Translations under genes and position numbers: made by a program | Part shown: piece by piece, positions 41,344-49,297 of the stretch | Numbering within the stretch: position 1 is the stretch's first letter | Layout of the letters: the number at the start of each line of letters is the position of its first letter | The notes under the pieces: generated by a model | The model's database searches: none | The model's input: only the letters and a program-made list of their open reading frames with translations | Told to the model about the DNA's origin: nothing | Source: Agrobacterium larrymoorei | GTDB lineage: Bacteria; Pseudomonadota; Alphaproteobacteria; Rhizobiales; Rhizobiaceae | Reading direction: 5' to 3' | DNA length: 64,000 nucleotides | NCBI RefSeq assembly: GCF_030819275.1 | Contig: NZ_JAUTBL010000002.1 | Location: 126,501 to 190,500 of the forward strand

Positions 41344-43224
41344 ATGAGCGACACCGGAACCAACATGCCCCAGACAAATGAGCAGGGTACTGGTTACCGG
41401 GTTTTGGCGCGCAAATACCGCCCCAAGGATTTCTCCGATCTGATGGTCGGGCAGGAGCCCATGGTTCGCACGCTGACCAATGCGTTCGAAACCGGTCGTA
41501 TTGCCCAGGCCTATATGCTGACCGGTGTTCGCGGTGTGGGCAAGACCACCACCGCCCGCATCCTGGCGCGTGCACTGAATTACAAGACGCCCGAGATCGA
41601 CAAGCCCACCATCGACCTGCGCATTCCAGGCGAGCACTGCCAGGCGATCATGGAAGGTCGCCATGTCGACGTGATCGAGATGGACGCCGCCTCGCATACG
41701 GGCATCGACGATATTCGCGAGATCATCGAGCAGGTGCGCTATCGCCCGGTCTCTGCGCGCTACAAAGTCTACATCATCGACGAAGTGCACATGCTCTCGA
41801 CGCAGGCTTTCAATGGCCTGTTGAAGACGCTGGAAGAGCCGCCGGAGCATGTGAAGTTCATCTTCGCCACCACCGAAATCCGCAAGGTTCCGATCACCGT
41901 TCTCTCACGCTGCCAGCGTTTCGATCTGCGCCGCATCAGCGCCGCAGACCTCGTCGGCCTGTTCACTGCGATCGCGTCCAAGGAAGGCTTCGAGGCCGAC
42001 CCGCAGGCGCTTTCGATGATTGCGCGCGCAGCCGAAGGCTCTGCCCGTGATGGTCTCTCGCTGCTGGATCAGGCGATTGCCCATGGCAGCGGCCGCGTAG
42101 AGGCGGACGCTGTTCGCGGCATGCTCGGTCTTGCCGACCGCGCCCGCATCGTCGATCTCTTCCAGCACATCATCAAGGGCGATGTCGCTGCTGCGCTCTC
42201 GGAATTTAACGCGCAGTACGAAGCCGGAGCAAATCCGGTGGTCGTGCTGAACGATCTGGCCGATTTCACCCATCTCGTCACCCGCATGAAATACGTGCCG
42301 GATGCCGCGGAAGATCCGTCATTGTCGGAGGTCGAGCGCCTTCGCGGTACCGAATTTGCCGATAGTGTCGCCGTTTCGACCCTCTCGCGCATCTGGCAGA
42401 TGCTGCTGAAGGGCATCCCTGAAACCGAGAACGCGTCCCGCCCTGCCGGTGCTGCCGAGATGGTGCTGATCCGTCTGTCGCACGCCGCCAATCTGCCTGC
42501 GCCGGAAGATGCGGCTCGCCGTCTGGAAGAACTTTCGAATGGCGCTGGCGCCGTGCCGAATGGCGGTCCCGCCGGTGGTGGTGGAAATGCCAATGGTAAC
42601 GGTGGCGGCGCGCGCGCCTATGGCTCGACACAGGCTGTCGCCTCGGCGCAGACATCCCCACAGATGCAGTCGGCACCCCAGCCGACGGCCATGCTGCGCG
42701 CCGTGCCGGACAGCCGCCCGCAGGATATGCAGGTCGCAGCGCCTCGCACGGAGGAACGGCCAGAGCCCAAGGTGCCGGTCAAGTCGGTGCAGGACATTGC
42801 TGATCTGGCGCAAAAAAATCGCGATCCGGTCATGCGCGCCAAAGTTCGAAACTTCGTTCGTCTGGTAAAAATAGAGCCTGGCCGTCTTGACATGCGCCTT
42901 GGCGAAGGCGCGCCGGGCTCGCTTCCGGGCGAGCTTGGCGTGAAGCTCAAGGAATGGACGGGCATCCACTGGATCGTCAGCCTCAGCAAGGAAGAGGGCG
43001 AGCCGACGCTTGTCGAAGCGGAAGGCAATGCGCGTGACGCCCGCTTGGTCGATGCGCGCCAGGACCCGGATGTTGCGGCGATTCTCGCTCAGTTTCCCGG
43101 CGCGAAGATCACCGATGTGCGCATTCGCGCGCCGATCCAGGAAGAGATCGAAGAAACAGCGCCGCCTTCTGTTGCCGAATCCAGCGAAGGCGACATCCTT
43201 CCCGGTGACGATATCGAATTTTGA
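41344..43224 (+). CDS. dnaX: DNA polymerase III subunit gamma/tau
   Basis: A 626-residue clamp-loader ATPase. Walker A GVRGVGKTTTARIL starts near residue 60, and Walker B IIDEVHML and the SRC motif (LSRCQRFDLRR) follow. The usual zinc-module cysteines after Walker A are largely absent; GEHCQAIMEG is the remnant. A Gly/Asn/Ala-rich linker (about 400-490) leads to a C-terminal domain that contacts the polymerase. The frame is open back through the SRP RNA, so the ATG 80 bases beyond that RNA is used, giving MSDTGTNMPQTNEQG. A run of seven A at 42812-42818 could allow frameshifting to a shorter gamma form. ybaB and recR follow, the classical arrangement. Confidence 0.95.
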   Translation: MSDTGTNMPQTNEQGTGYRVLARKYRPKDFSDLMVGQEPMVRTLTNAFETGRIAQAYMLTGVRGVGKTTTARILARALNYKTPEIDKPTIDLRIPGEHCQAIMEGRHVDVIEMDAASHTGIDDIREIIEQVRYRPVSARYKVYIIDEVHMLSTQAFNGLLKTLEEPPEHVKFIFATTEIRKVPITVLSRCQRFDLRRISAADLVGLFTAIASKEGFEADPQALSMIARAAEGSARDGLSLLDQAIAHGSGRVEADAVRGMLGLADRARIVDLFQHIIKGDVAAALSEFNAQYEAGANPVVVLNDLADFTHLVTRMKYVPDAAEDPSLSEVERLRGTEFADSVAVSTLSRIWQMLLKGIPETENASRPAGAAEMVLIRLSHAANLPAPEDAARRLEELSNGAGAVPNGGPAGGGGNANGNGGGARAYGSTQAVASAQTSPQMQSAPQPTAMLRAVPDSRPQDMQVAAPRTEERPEPKVPVKSVQDIADLAQKNRDPVMRAKVRNFVRLVKIEPGRLDMRLGEGAPGSLPGELGVKLKEWTGIHWIVSLSKEEGEPTLVEAEGNARDARLVDARQDPDVAAILAQFPGAKITDVRIRAPIQEEIEETAPPSVAESSEGDILPGDDIEF

Positions 43225-43298
43225 GAAAACGGCGGAGCTGAAGACATCAGCCGTGTTCGGATCGTCCGCCCCAACAACAAAAAACAGGAGTTTCAGCC

Positions 43299-43622
43299 AT
43301 GCGTGACATTATGGGCATGATGGGCAAGGTCAAGGAAATGCAGGCCAAGATGGAGAAGGTGCAGGAAGAAATTGCCGCACTCGAAGTCCATGGTGCCTCC
43401 GGCGGTGGTCTCGTCACCGTGACCCTCAATGGCAAGGGCGAAATGCGCGGCTTGAAGATCGATCCATCGCTCTTCAAGGAAGACGAGGTCGAAATCCTCG
43501 AAGATCTGATCGTCGCGGCCCATAAGGATGCCAAGGAAAAGGGCGAAGCCCAGGCGCAGGAAAAGATGGCTGGGCTGACCGCAGGTTTGCCGATCCCGCC
43601 CGGCATGAAGTTCCCGTTCTAA
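43299..43622 (+). CDS. ybaB: YbaB/EbfC family nucleoid-associated protein
   Basis: A 107-residue protein matching the complete YbaB/EbfC family. An N-terminal helix rich in Met, Lys and Glu ([20 protein letters not shown]) leads into the conserved [19 protein letters not shown] strand region and a final helix. It forms DNA-binding dimers that bind without strong sequence preference. AACAGGAG precedes the ATG. It follows dnaX, and recR comes after one opposing gene, so the usual dnaX-ybaB-recR run is interrupted here by a MOSC gene. Confidence 0.95.
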   Translation: MRDIMGMMGKVKEMQAKMEKVQEEIAALEVHGASGGGLVTVTLNGKGEMRGLKIDPSLFKEDEVEILEDLIVAAHKDAKEKGEAQAQEKMAGLTAGLPIPPGMKFPF

Positions 43623-43660
43623 AACCTGCGTCGGCCTTTTGCGACGCTGGCCACGAGGAC

Positions 43661-44272
43661 TTAGGCGATCATCTCGCGAAAGCGGCTGGCAAGGGGCGTG
43701 TCGAGAAATGCGGCGCGCTCTTCCTGCGTTAGGCGGTTGGGACGAAAACGCTGCAGGACGACCGGGATCGGAAGTTTCGTCCCGTCATAGGGTGTGAAGG
43801 TCACGCTCTCTCCGGCTTCCATCATGCCAGACCGGAGCACGCGGCAGTAAAATCCGGGATGGCCGGCATCGCGAAAGCGCTTGGCAAAATGCGGATCGCC
43901 GACCCGGGCTGTCAGTGTGGAACAGGGAATGCGTGCAGCCGTGACTTCCAGCGTCACCTGTTGAAGCGCGAGCCGATCTCCAACGCAAAGTGTCGCGCTA
44001 TCGATGCCTTCGATCACGAGGTTCTCGCCAAAAAATCCGGGTTCGATTACTCGGCCGCGGTCTTTCGACCAGAAATCAAGATCGCCCGAGCCCATGACAT
44101 AGATCGCCTGGTCCGGCCCGCCGTGGTGCTTGCGATTACACACCGCGTCGCCAACGATGCCGAGCGCGTCCACCATCACAGGTCCTGTCAGGGCGTGTTT
44201 GAAGATGCCGGTCTTGGACGTCTTGCCGGGAAGCGATTGTGCCTCGGCGCGACAGATTGCCTGAACTTTCAT
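43661..44272 (-). CDS. MOSC domain protein (YiiM-like)
   Basis: A 203-residue MOSC domain protein. The beta-strand-rich core spans about residues 30-165, with GDAVCNRKHHGGPDQAIYV and FGENLVIEGIDSATLCVGD as typical YiiM-like segments. The conserved Cys is in RIPCSTLTARVG. MOSC proteins handle molybdenum cofactor sulfur or, for YiiM, reduce N-hydroxylated bases such as 6-hydroxylaminopurine. It lies on the opposite strand between ybaB and recR, splitting a usually contiguous cluster. Confidence 0.9.
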   Translation of the reverse strand: MKVQAICRAEAQSLPGKTSKTGIFKHALTGPVMVDALGIVGDAVCNRKHHGGPDQAIYVMGSGDLDFWSKDRGRVIEPGFFGENLVIEGIDSATLCVGDRLALQQVTLEVTAARIPCSTLTARVGDPHFAKRFRDAGHPGFYCRVLRSGMMEAGESVTFTPYDGTKLPIPVVLQRFRPNRLTQEERAAFLDTPLASRFREMIA

Positions 44273-44330
44273 GAGGTGCCTTTTGCCCTTACCGATTCCC
44301 GTTCAACGATTAATGCAGTAGAAACGCTCC

Positions 44331-44936
44331 ATGGCAAAACGAGTCACCGGTCCCGAAATCGAAAAACTGATCCAGCTTCTGGCAAAGGTGCCGGGGCTTG
44401 GTCCCCGCTCTGCGCGCCGCGCGGCACTGCACCTTATCAAGAAGAAGGAGCAACTGCTCGGTCCGCTCGGGCATGCCATGGGCGAAGCCTATGACAAGGT
44501 CAAGATCTGCTCCTGCTGCGGCAATGTCGATACGATCGATCCCTGCACCGTCTGCTCCGATGTGCAGCGCGACCAGTCCGTCATCATCGTGGTCGAAGAT
44601 GTGTCAGATCTTTGGGCGCTGGAGCGGGCAGGGGCGATGAACACGGCCTATCACGTGCTGGGCGGCACGCTCTCGCCTCTGGATGGCGTTGGCCCAGAGG
44701 ATTTGAACATCAAGGGCCTGATCGACCGGGTGAGTGTCGGTGGTATTCGCGAGTTGATCATCGCCGTCAATGCCACCGTAGAAGGCCAAGCGACGGCCCA
44801 CTACATCACCGACCGGCTGACCAACCTCGGCGTCAAGATCACCCGCCTTGCCCACGGCGTGCCGGTGGGTGGCGAGCTTGATTACCTCGACGAAGGCACG
44901 CTGACCGCAGCGCTGCGCGCCCGCACGGCGATTTAA
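44331..44936 (+). CDS. recR: Recombination mediator protein RecR
   Basis: A 201-residue RecR that works with RecF and RecO to load RecA on gapped DNA. An N-terminal helix-hairpin-helix ([20 protein letters not shown]) precedes a zinc finger with [16 protein letters not shown] near residues 58-73. The Toprim domain has [15 protein letters not shown], and [14 protein letters not shown] is the hallmark RecR segment. Length and all motifs are standard. The MOSC gene diverges from it. Confidence 0.96.
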   Translation: MAKRVTGPEIEKLIQLLAKVPGLGPRSARRAALHLIKKKEQLLGPLGHAMGEAYDKVKICSCCGNVDTIDPCTVCSDVQRDQSVIIVVEDVSDLWALERAGAMNTAYHVLGGTLSPLDGVGPEDLNIKGLIDRVSVGGIRELIIAVNATVEGQATAHYITDRLTNLGVKITRLAHGVPVGGELDYLDEGTLTAALRARTAI

Positions 44937-44960
44937 ATAGCATGCTATAAAGGAGACCGA

Positions 44961-46226
44961 ATGCGCGCTCACACCATCGGCCTTGCACTTGCCGCCGCCG
45001 TTTCTCTTCTCTCGTCAGACTTCGCGATGGCGCAAACGGTCCCCACGGGTGCAGCCGCTGCGAAATATGATGCAGAGTTCAACGTCTGGCTGAAGCGGGA
45101 AATCTGGCCGGAAGCTAGAAAGGCTGGCGTATCGCAAAAGACGCTCGAAGCCGCGCTGACCGGCTTGACGATCAACTGGAAACTTCCCGACGTATTGGTG
45201 CCGGGCCAGAAGCCGCCGAAGGAGCAAGCGCAGAGCCAGGCAGAGTTTTCGTCTCCCGGCGCATACTTCTCGGAACAGCGTTTGCAGGGTCTGGCGGCCA
45301 CAGGTCGATCCCTTGCCGCCACCCATGCGGCGACACTGAAGCGTATCGAAGCAACCTATGGCGTTCCAGGAAACATCGTCGTGGCGATCTGGGGCCGCGA
45401 ATCCGGTTTCGGTCGCGCGAAGCTGCCCAATTCCGTGATCGATGTGCTGGCGACGAAGGCCTATGCCTCGACCCGTAAGGAAATGTTCCGCGCCGAACTG
45501 ATCGATGCGCTGAAGATCGCCGAAAGCGGCGACGTGCCGCCCTCGCGGATGATGGGCTCATGGGCGGGCGCGCTGGGTCAGCCGCAATTCATGCCGTCGA
45601 GCTACCTGAAATATGCCGTCGATTTCGATGGAGACGGCCATCGCGATATCTGGAATTCGGTCCCTGACGCGTTGGCATCCATCGCCAACTATCTATCGAA
45701 GCGCGGCTGGCAGAGAGACCGCGATTGGGGTTTTGAGGTTTCCATACCAGACAATATTTCCTGCGCGCAGGAAGGCCCGGATCTGGCAAAGCCTGTGTCG
45801 GAATGGGCCAAGATGGGCATCACCCGCGTCTCGGGAAAAGGCTTCCCCGCCAACGACTTGAGTGCCGACGGCATGATGCTGGTGCCTGCCGGTCGCCACG
45901 GCCCGGAATTTGTCGTGACGCCGAATTTCTACGTCATCAAGGAATACAACAACTCCGATCTCTATGCCCTCTTCATCGGCAATCTCGCCGACCGCATCGC
46001 CTATGGCGCGGGTCCCTTCAAAGCGGAATGGGGCAATGTGGGCTCCATGCTGCGCTCCGACGTGCTCGCCATGCAAAAGGCGCTGGTCGCCAAAGGCTAC
46101 GATGTCGGCAAGGCGGATGGGCTGGCTGGTTTCAAGACCCGCCGTTCGCTGGGGGATTGGCAGGCCAAGAACGGTCTGAAGCCCACTTGCTTTCCTGACG
46201 CGTCGCTGAAGGGACGTTTGCGTTAG
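44961..46226 (+). CDS. Lytic murein transglycosylase, MltB family
   Basis: A 421-residue periplasmic enzyme that cleaves glycan strands to 1,6-anhydro ends. A signal peptide (about 1-24, ending SDFAMA) precedes the SLT_2 domain, with catalytic Glu147 in WGRESGFG and the MGSWAGALGQPQFMPSSY segment. The C-terminal peptidoglycan-binding domain (about 355-420) includes LVAKGYDVGKADGLAGFKTR. GGAGACCG precedes the start. There is no lipobox, so it is soluble or wall-bound. The last four bases overlap the end of the converging GNAT gene. Confidence 0.93.
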   Translation: MRAHTIGLALAAAVSLLSSDFAMAQTVPTGAAAAKYDAEFNVWLKREIWPEARKAGVSQKTLEAALTGLTINWKLPDVLVPGQKPPKEQAQSQAEFSSPGAYFSEQRLQGLAATGRSLAATHAATLKRIEATYGVPGNIVVAIWGRESGFGRAKLPNSVIDVLATKAYASTRKEMFRAELIDALKIAESGDVPPSRMMGSWAGALGQPQFMPSSYLKYAVDFDGDGHRDIWNSVPDALASIANYLSKRGWQRDRDWGFEVSIPDNISCAQEGPDLAKPVSEWAKMGITRVSGKGFPANDLSADGMMLVPAGRHGPEFVVTPNFYVIKEYNNSDLYALFIGNLADRIAYGAGPFKAEWGNVGSMLRSDVLAMQKALVAKGYDVGKADGLAGFKTRRSLGDWQAKNGLKPTCFPDASLKGRLR

Positions 46227-46702
46227 GCGGGTAAGTCTTTGGCGGACCTATCCCGTCTCCACACATATAGCGCGTCCGGCAGCTTTTCTTCGCAGCCGGA
46301 GCCGTCTGTTTCGCTCACTTTGACGAAGCCATTCCGTTCATAAAAACGAATCGCACGCTCGTTTCGCTGAAACACCCAGAGACTGAGTTCCGTTTGATCT
46401 TCTTTTGCTTTGTTAAGCAGTTTGGTCCCTGCTCCGTGACCGATATATCCGGGCAGGCAATAAAGGTGATCCACCCAACGGTCTCGAAACGCGCAGAAGC
46501 CAACTAGGGTGCTGTGCTGCTCGGCGCACCACACTTCGCTCTGTCTGAGAACGACATTGCTGAAATATGCTACGTCTTCCTCAATGCTGTGCAGGTCTGG
46601 AAGATAGGGTAGAAAGTGTTGACGTGATGCTCGTGACACTCTCGCGACTTGCTCGCCCTGTGAGGGATCGGCCTTTCTCAGGATGATTTCAGGATTGTCC
46701 AT
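46223..46702 (-). CDS. GNAT family N-acetyltransferase
   Basis: A 159-residue single-domain acetyltransferase. Motif A reads LPGYIGHGAGTKLLNKAKED near residue 82, with a late motif B in VFQRNERAIRFYERNGFVKV. The ATG at 46702 gives MDNPEIILRKADP; a TTG two codons upstream is less likely. The final RRDRSAKDLPA is short and basic. Codon use looks less GC-biased at third positions than in its neighbours (many T endings), which might mean later acquisition. The substrate is unknown. Confidence 0.88.
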   Translation of the reverse strand: MDNPEIILRKADPSQGEQVARVSRASRQHFLPYLPDLHSIEEDVAYFSNVVLRQSEVWCAEQHSTLVGFCAFRDRWVDHLYCLPGYIGHGAGTKLLNKAKEDQTELSLWVFQRNERAIRFYERNGFVKVSETDGSGCEEKLPDALYVWRRDRSAKDLPA

Positions 46703-46735
46703 CCGCAACTCCGAGATTTTGTAAATAGGCGCGTC

Positions 46736-48385
46736 TCAGTGCGGCTCAATATGGGCCTTGTGGAAAATATCGTCCTGGGGCGGAATGGCCTGTCGTTCGA
46801 TCATCCGGTGGACACGCGGGCGGGTTTTGCCCTTATGCAGCGTCAAGATCCGGTCCCAGCTTTCGGCGTCCGCCTGGGTCCGCCGGTGGTTGTGACGCAC
46901 ATATTCGACCCATGTCGGCACGTGATAGATTTCCGTCCAGACATCCGGGTTTTCCAGATCCCGCATCAGGCTCCAGTTGCGCGCGCCATCGCGAATGCGG
47001 ATACGACGGCGCTCGGCCATGATCGCCATGAATTCCGGCAGATCGACATCGTCGATCTCGTAATCCACCATGATCGCGATCGGGCCGCTGCGTGGCTTCA
47101 CGTCCAGTCGCAAGGGCGGTTCGACGAAGCGGTTCAGCGGATCGAGGTTGAGCGACGCAAAGGCCGGCATGGTCAGCTTGAAGCCGACGACGACGCCGAG
47201 CAGCATCAGCACGCAGGAACAGAGAAGCGAGAAAGTCAGTCCATGATCTTCCGCAAGCGACCCCCACAGCCAGCTGCCAAGCGCAATGCCGCCGAAGGTC
47301 AGTGTCTGGTAAAGCGAGAGTGCACGCCCCACCACCCAGCGGGGCGTGGAAAGCTGCACGATCGTGTTGAAGAGGGATAGTGCCAGAACCCAGCTTGCCC
47401 CCGAAATCGCCAGAAACAGGCTGGTGATGATGGCATTGGTGCTGATGGCCGTCACGCCAGCGCTCAGCGCAAAGCCGAGGAATGCGACGCGCACGATCCA
47501 TTCGCTGCTCAGCATCTCGCGAAGCCTTGCGCTGATCAGCGCCCCGCCGATGGCACCGACGCCGAAGGCGCCGAGCATGATACCGTAGGTCAGCGGGCCA
47601 CCTTCGACGAGATCGCGCGCCACGAGCGGCATCAGCGCCAGGATGGCGCTGGCGGAGAGGCCAAAGAGAAAGCCGCGCACCAGCACCTTGCCGATATTGG
47701 GCGACATCGCCACATAGCGCATCCCGGCAGAAATCGCGGAGAGAAGCTGCTCACGCGGCAGGGTCGAATTGTTCTTCGGCGGCTGCCATTTGAACAGCGC
47801 ATAGATCAGCGTGAAGTAGCTGAGCGCGTTGACGAGGAAGGCTGCGGCAGCACCCGCCGCCGCAACGATCACACCGCCGATGGCGGGACCGACGCTGCGG
47901 GTGATGTTGAAGCCGACACTGTTGAGCGTCACCGCCGCCGGCAGGTTCTCGCGTGGCACCATTTCACCGACCGATGCCTGCCACGAAGGGTTGTTGAGGG
48001 CCGTGCCGCAGCCGATCATGAAGGTGAAGAACAAGAGCAGCCAAGGTGTGAGAAGATTGGCCCAGGCAAAGACCGTCAACATTATCGAGGCGATCAGCAT
48101 CAGGAACTGCGCCGAAAGCATGATCCTGCGCCGGTCGAAGCTATCGGCAAGTGCGCCGGAGATCAGCGAGAACAGCATGATCGGCAGCGATGTGGAGGCC
48201 TGCACGAGTGCGATCATGTTTTCCGAGGTGGACAGCGCCGTCATCATCCATGCGGCACCGACTGCCTGAATAAGCCCACCGAAGTTGGACGCGATGCTGG
48301 CGAACCAAATGCGTTTGTAGGTCGGGTGCCGAAGTGGCGCGAGTGGCGATTGACGGTCGGGCACGAGCGATCCAATTGATTTCAA
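46736..48385 (-). CDS. MFS exporter with a C-terminal cytoplasmic domain (MFS_3/EntS-like)
   Basis: A 549-residue transporter. About 12 hydrophobic helices occupy residues 20-410, with the loop motif LADSFDRRRIML between helices 2 and 3 and NNPSWQASVGEMVPRENLPAAV, typical of the MFS_3 secretion-effector family. Unlike EntS (about 415 residues), a soluble tail of roughly 130 residues follows, beginning near IAIMVDYEIDDVDLPEFMAIM, which resembles a ferredoxin-like antibiotic-monooxygenase fold. The substrate is unknown; relatives export siderophores or drugs. It is monocistronic, ending 34 bases upstream of the GNAT gene. Confidence 0.9.
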   Translation of the reverse strand: MKSIGSLVPDRQSPLAPLRHPTYKRIWFASIASNFGGLIQAVGAAWMMTALSTSENMIALVQASTSLPIMLFSLISGALADSFDRRRIMLSAQFLMLIASIMLTVFAWANLLTPWLLLFFTFMIGCGTALNNPSWQASVGEMVPRENLPAAVTLNSVGFNITRSVGPAIGGVIVAAAGAAAAFLVNALSYFTLIYALFKWQPPKNNSTLPREQLLSAISAGMRYVAMSPNIGKVLVRGFLFGLSASAILALMPLVARDLVEGGPLTYGIMLGAFGVGAIGGALISARLREMLSSEWIVRVAFLGFALSAGVTAISTNAIITSLFLAISGASWVLALSLFNTIVQLSTPRWVVGRALSLYQTLTFGGIALGSWLWGSLAEDHGLTFSLLCSCVLMLLGVVVGFKLTMPAFASLNLDPLNRFVEPPLRLDVKPRSGPIAIMVDYEIDDVDLPEFMAIMAERRRIRIRDGARNWSLMRDLENPDVWTEIYHVPTWVEYVRHNHRRTQADAESWDRILTLHKGKTRPRVHRMIERQAIPPQDDIFHKAHIEPH

Positions 48386-48502
48386 CTGCTGTTCTGGCAG
48401 CAGGCACTATAAAGGTCGGTGGCGGTGACACCACCCATTCGAACGCTGCAAAGGTAAAATTGTGGCAGAAAAAATCGAATATTCGGATTTGCGCCGCAAA
48501 CC

Positions 48503-48531
48503 TTGCATTTCCGACCGGAAGGGTTTATATC
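48503..48531 (+). promoter_or_regulatory. Probable promoter of the rimP-nusA-infB operon
   Basis: TTGCAT (48503-48508) and TATATC (48526-48531) are 17 bases apart. A start near 48538 gives a leader of about 113 nt containing a terminator-like hairpin. Confidence 0.6.
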
Positions 48532-48560
48532 CCCGTTCAAATTCTTGATCGTCTGATGAA

Positions 48561-48590
48561 GAGTGGGGTCCCCAAGGCCCCGCTCTTTTT
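48561..48590 (+). terminator. Leader terminator/attenuator upstream of rimP
   Basis: GAGTGGGG pairs with CCCCGCTC (one G-T pair) around a 9-base loop, followed by TTTTT. It lies within the rimP leader, 60 bases before the start codon. NusA acts on such hairpins, so autoregulated attenuation is plausible. It could instead end a transcript from further upstream. Confidence 0.7.
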
Positions 48591-48650
48591 CGTTAGGCGG
48601 ATTGTCAAACCGGAGCAGATGTTCCGCGTAAAGAACACCGGAAGAGCATA

Positions 48651-49235
48651 ATGGCAGTAGCCGAACCCAGACTGATAACCGAAACAGGCATCGATCAGCG
48701 GATCGCCGAGATCATCGAGCCGATTCTGACCGGAATGGGTTTCGTGCTTGTCAGGGTCCGGCTTTCCAGCCAGAATGGCTCGACGCTGCAGATCATGGCC
48801 GAGCGTGAAGACGGCACCATGACCGTGCAGGACTGCGAAGCCGTGTCCATGGCTATTTCGCCGGTTCTCGATGTGGAAGATCCCGTCGAAAAGGCGTATC
48901 ATCTGGAAGTGTCCTCGCCCGGCATCGACCGTCCGATGGTTCGCAAGTCCGATTTTGTCCGGTGGCAGGGACATCTCGTTAAGGTCGAGACTTCGATCCT
49001 GGTGGATAATCGCAAGCGCTTCCGTGGCAAGATTGCGGAAGTCGATGCGGATAGCTTCAAGCTTGAGCGCGACCAGATCGGTTATGGCGAAGAGCCGGTT
49101 GTCACGATCCCGTTCAATACGCTGTCCGATGCCAAGCTGGTTTTGACCGATGACCTTATTCGTGACGCGCTGAAGGCGGACAAGCTGGCCAAGGCTGCTG
49201 CTGCCAATCAGAACGAAGAAGCAGACGAAGATTGA
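48651..49235 (+). CDS. rimP: Ribosome maturation factor RimP
   Basis: A 194-residue protein needed for 30S subunit maturation. The N-terminal domain (about 10-85) includes [20 protein letters not shown] and the conserved [19 protein letters not shown], followed by [20 protein letters not shown]. The C-terminal SH3-like domain spans about 97-175. The short acidic Ala/Gln tail is common in alphaproteobacteria. GGAAGAG precedes the ATG. It opens the conserved nusA-infB operon. Confidence 0.95.
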   Translation: MAVAEPRLITETGIDQRIAEIIEPILTGMGFVLVRVRLSSQNGSTLQIMAEREDGTMTVQDCEAVSMAISPVLDVEDPVEKAYHLEVSSPGIDRPMVRKSDFVRWQGHLVKVETSILVDNRKRFRGKIAEVDADSFKLERDQIGYGEEPVVTIPFNTLSDAKLVLTDDLIRDALKADKLAKAAAANQNEEADED

Positions 49236-49297
49236 TTTTTTGAGAGACCCTTCGGGGCTCTTCCCAACGCAAACATGCGACTTACGGAGACAGAAAA

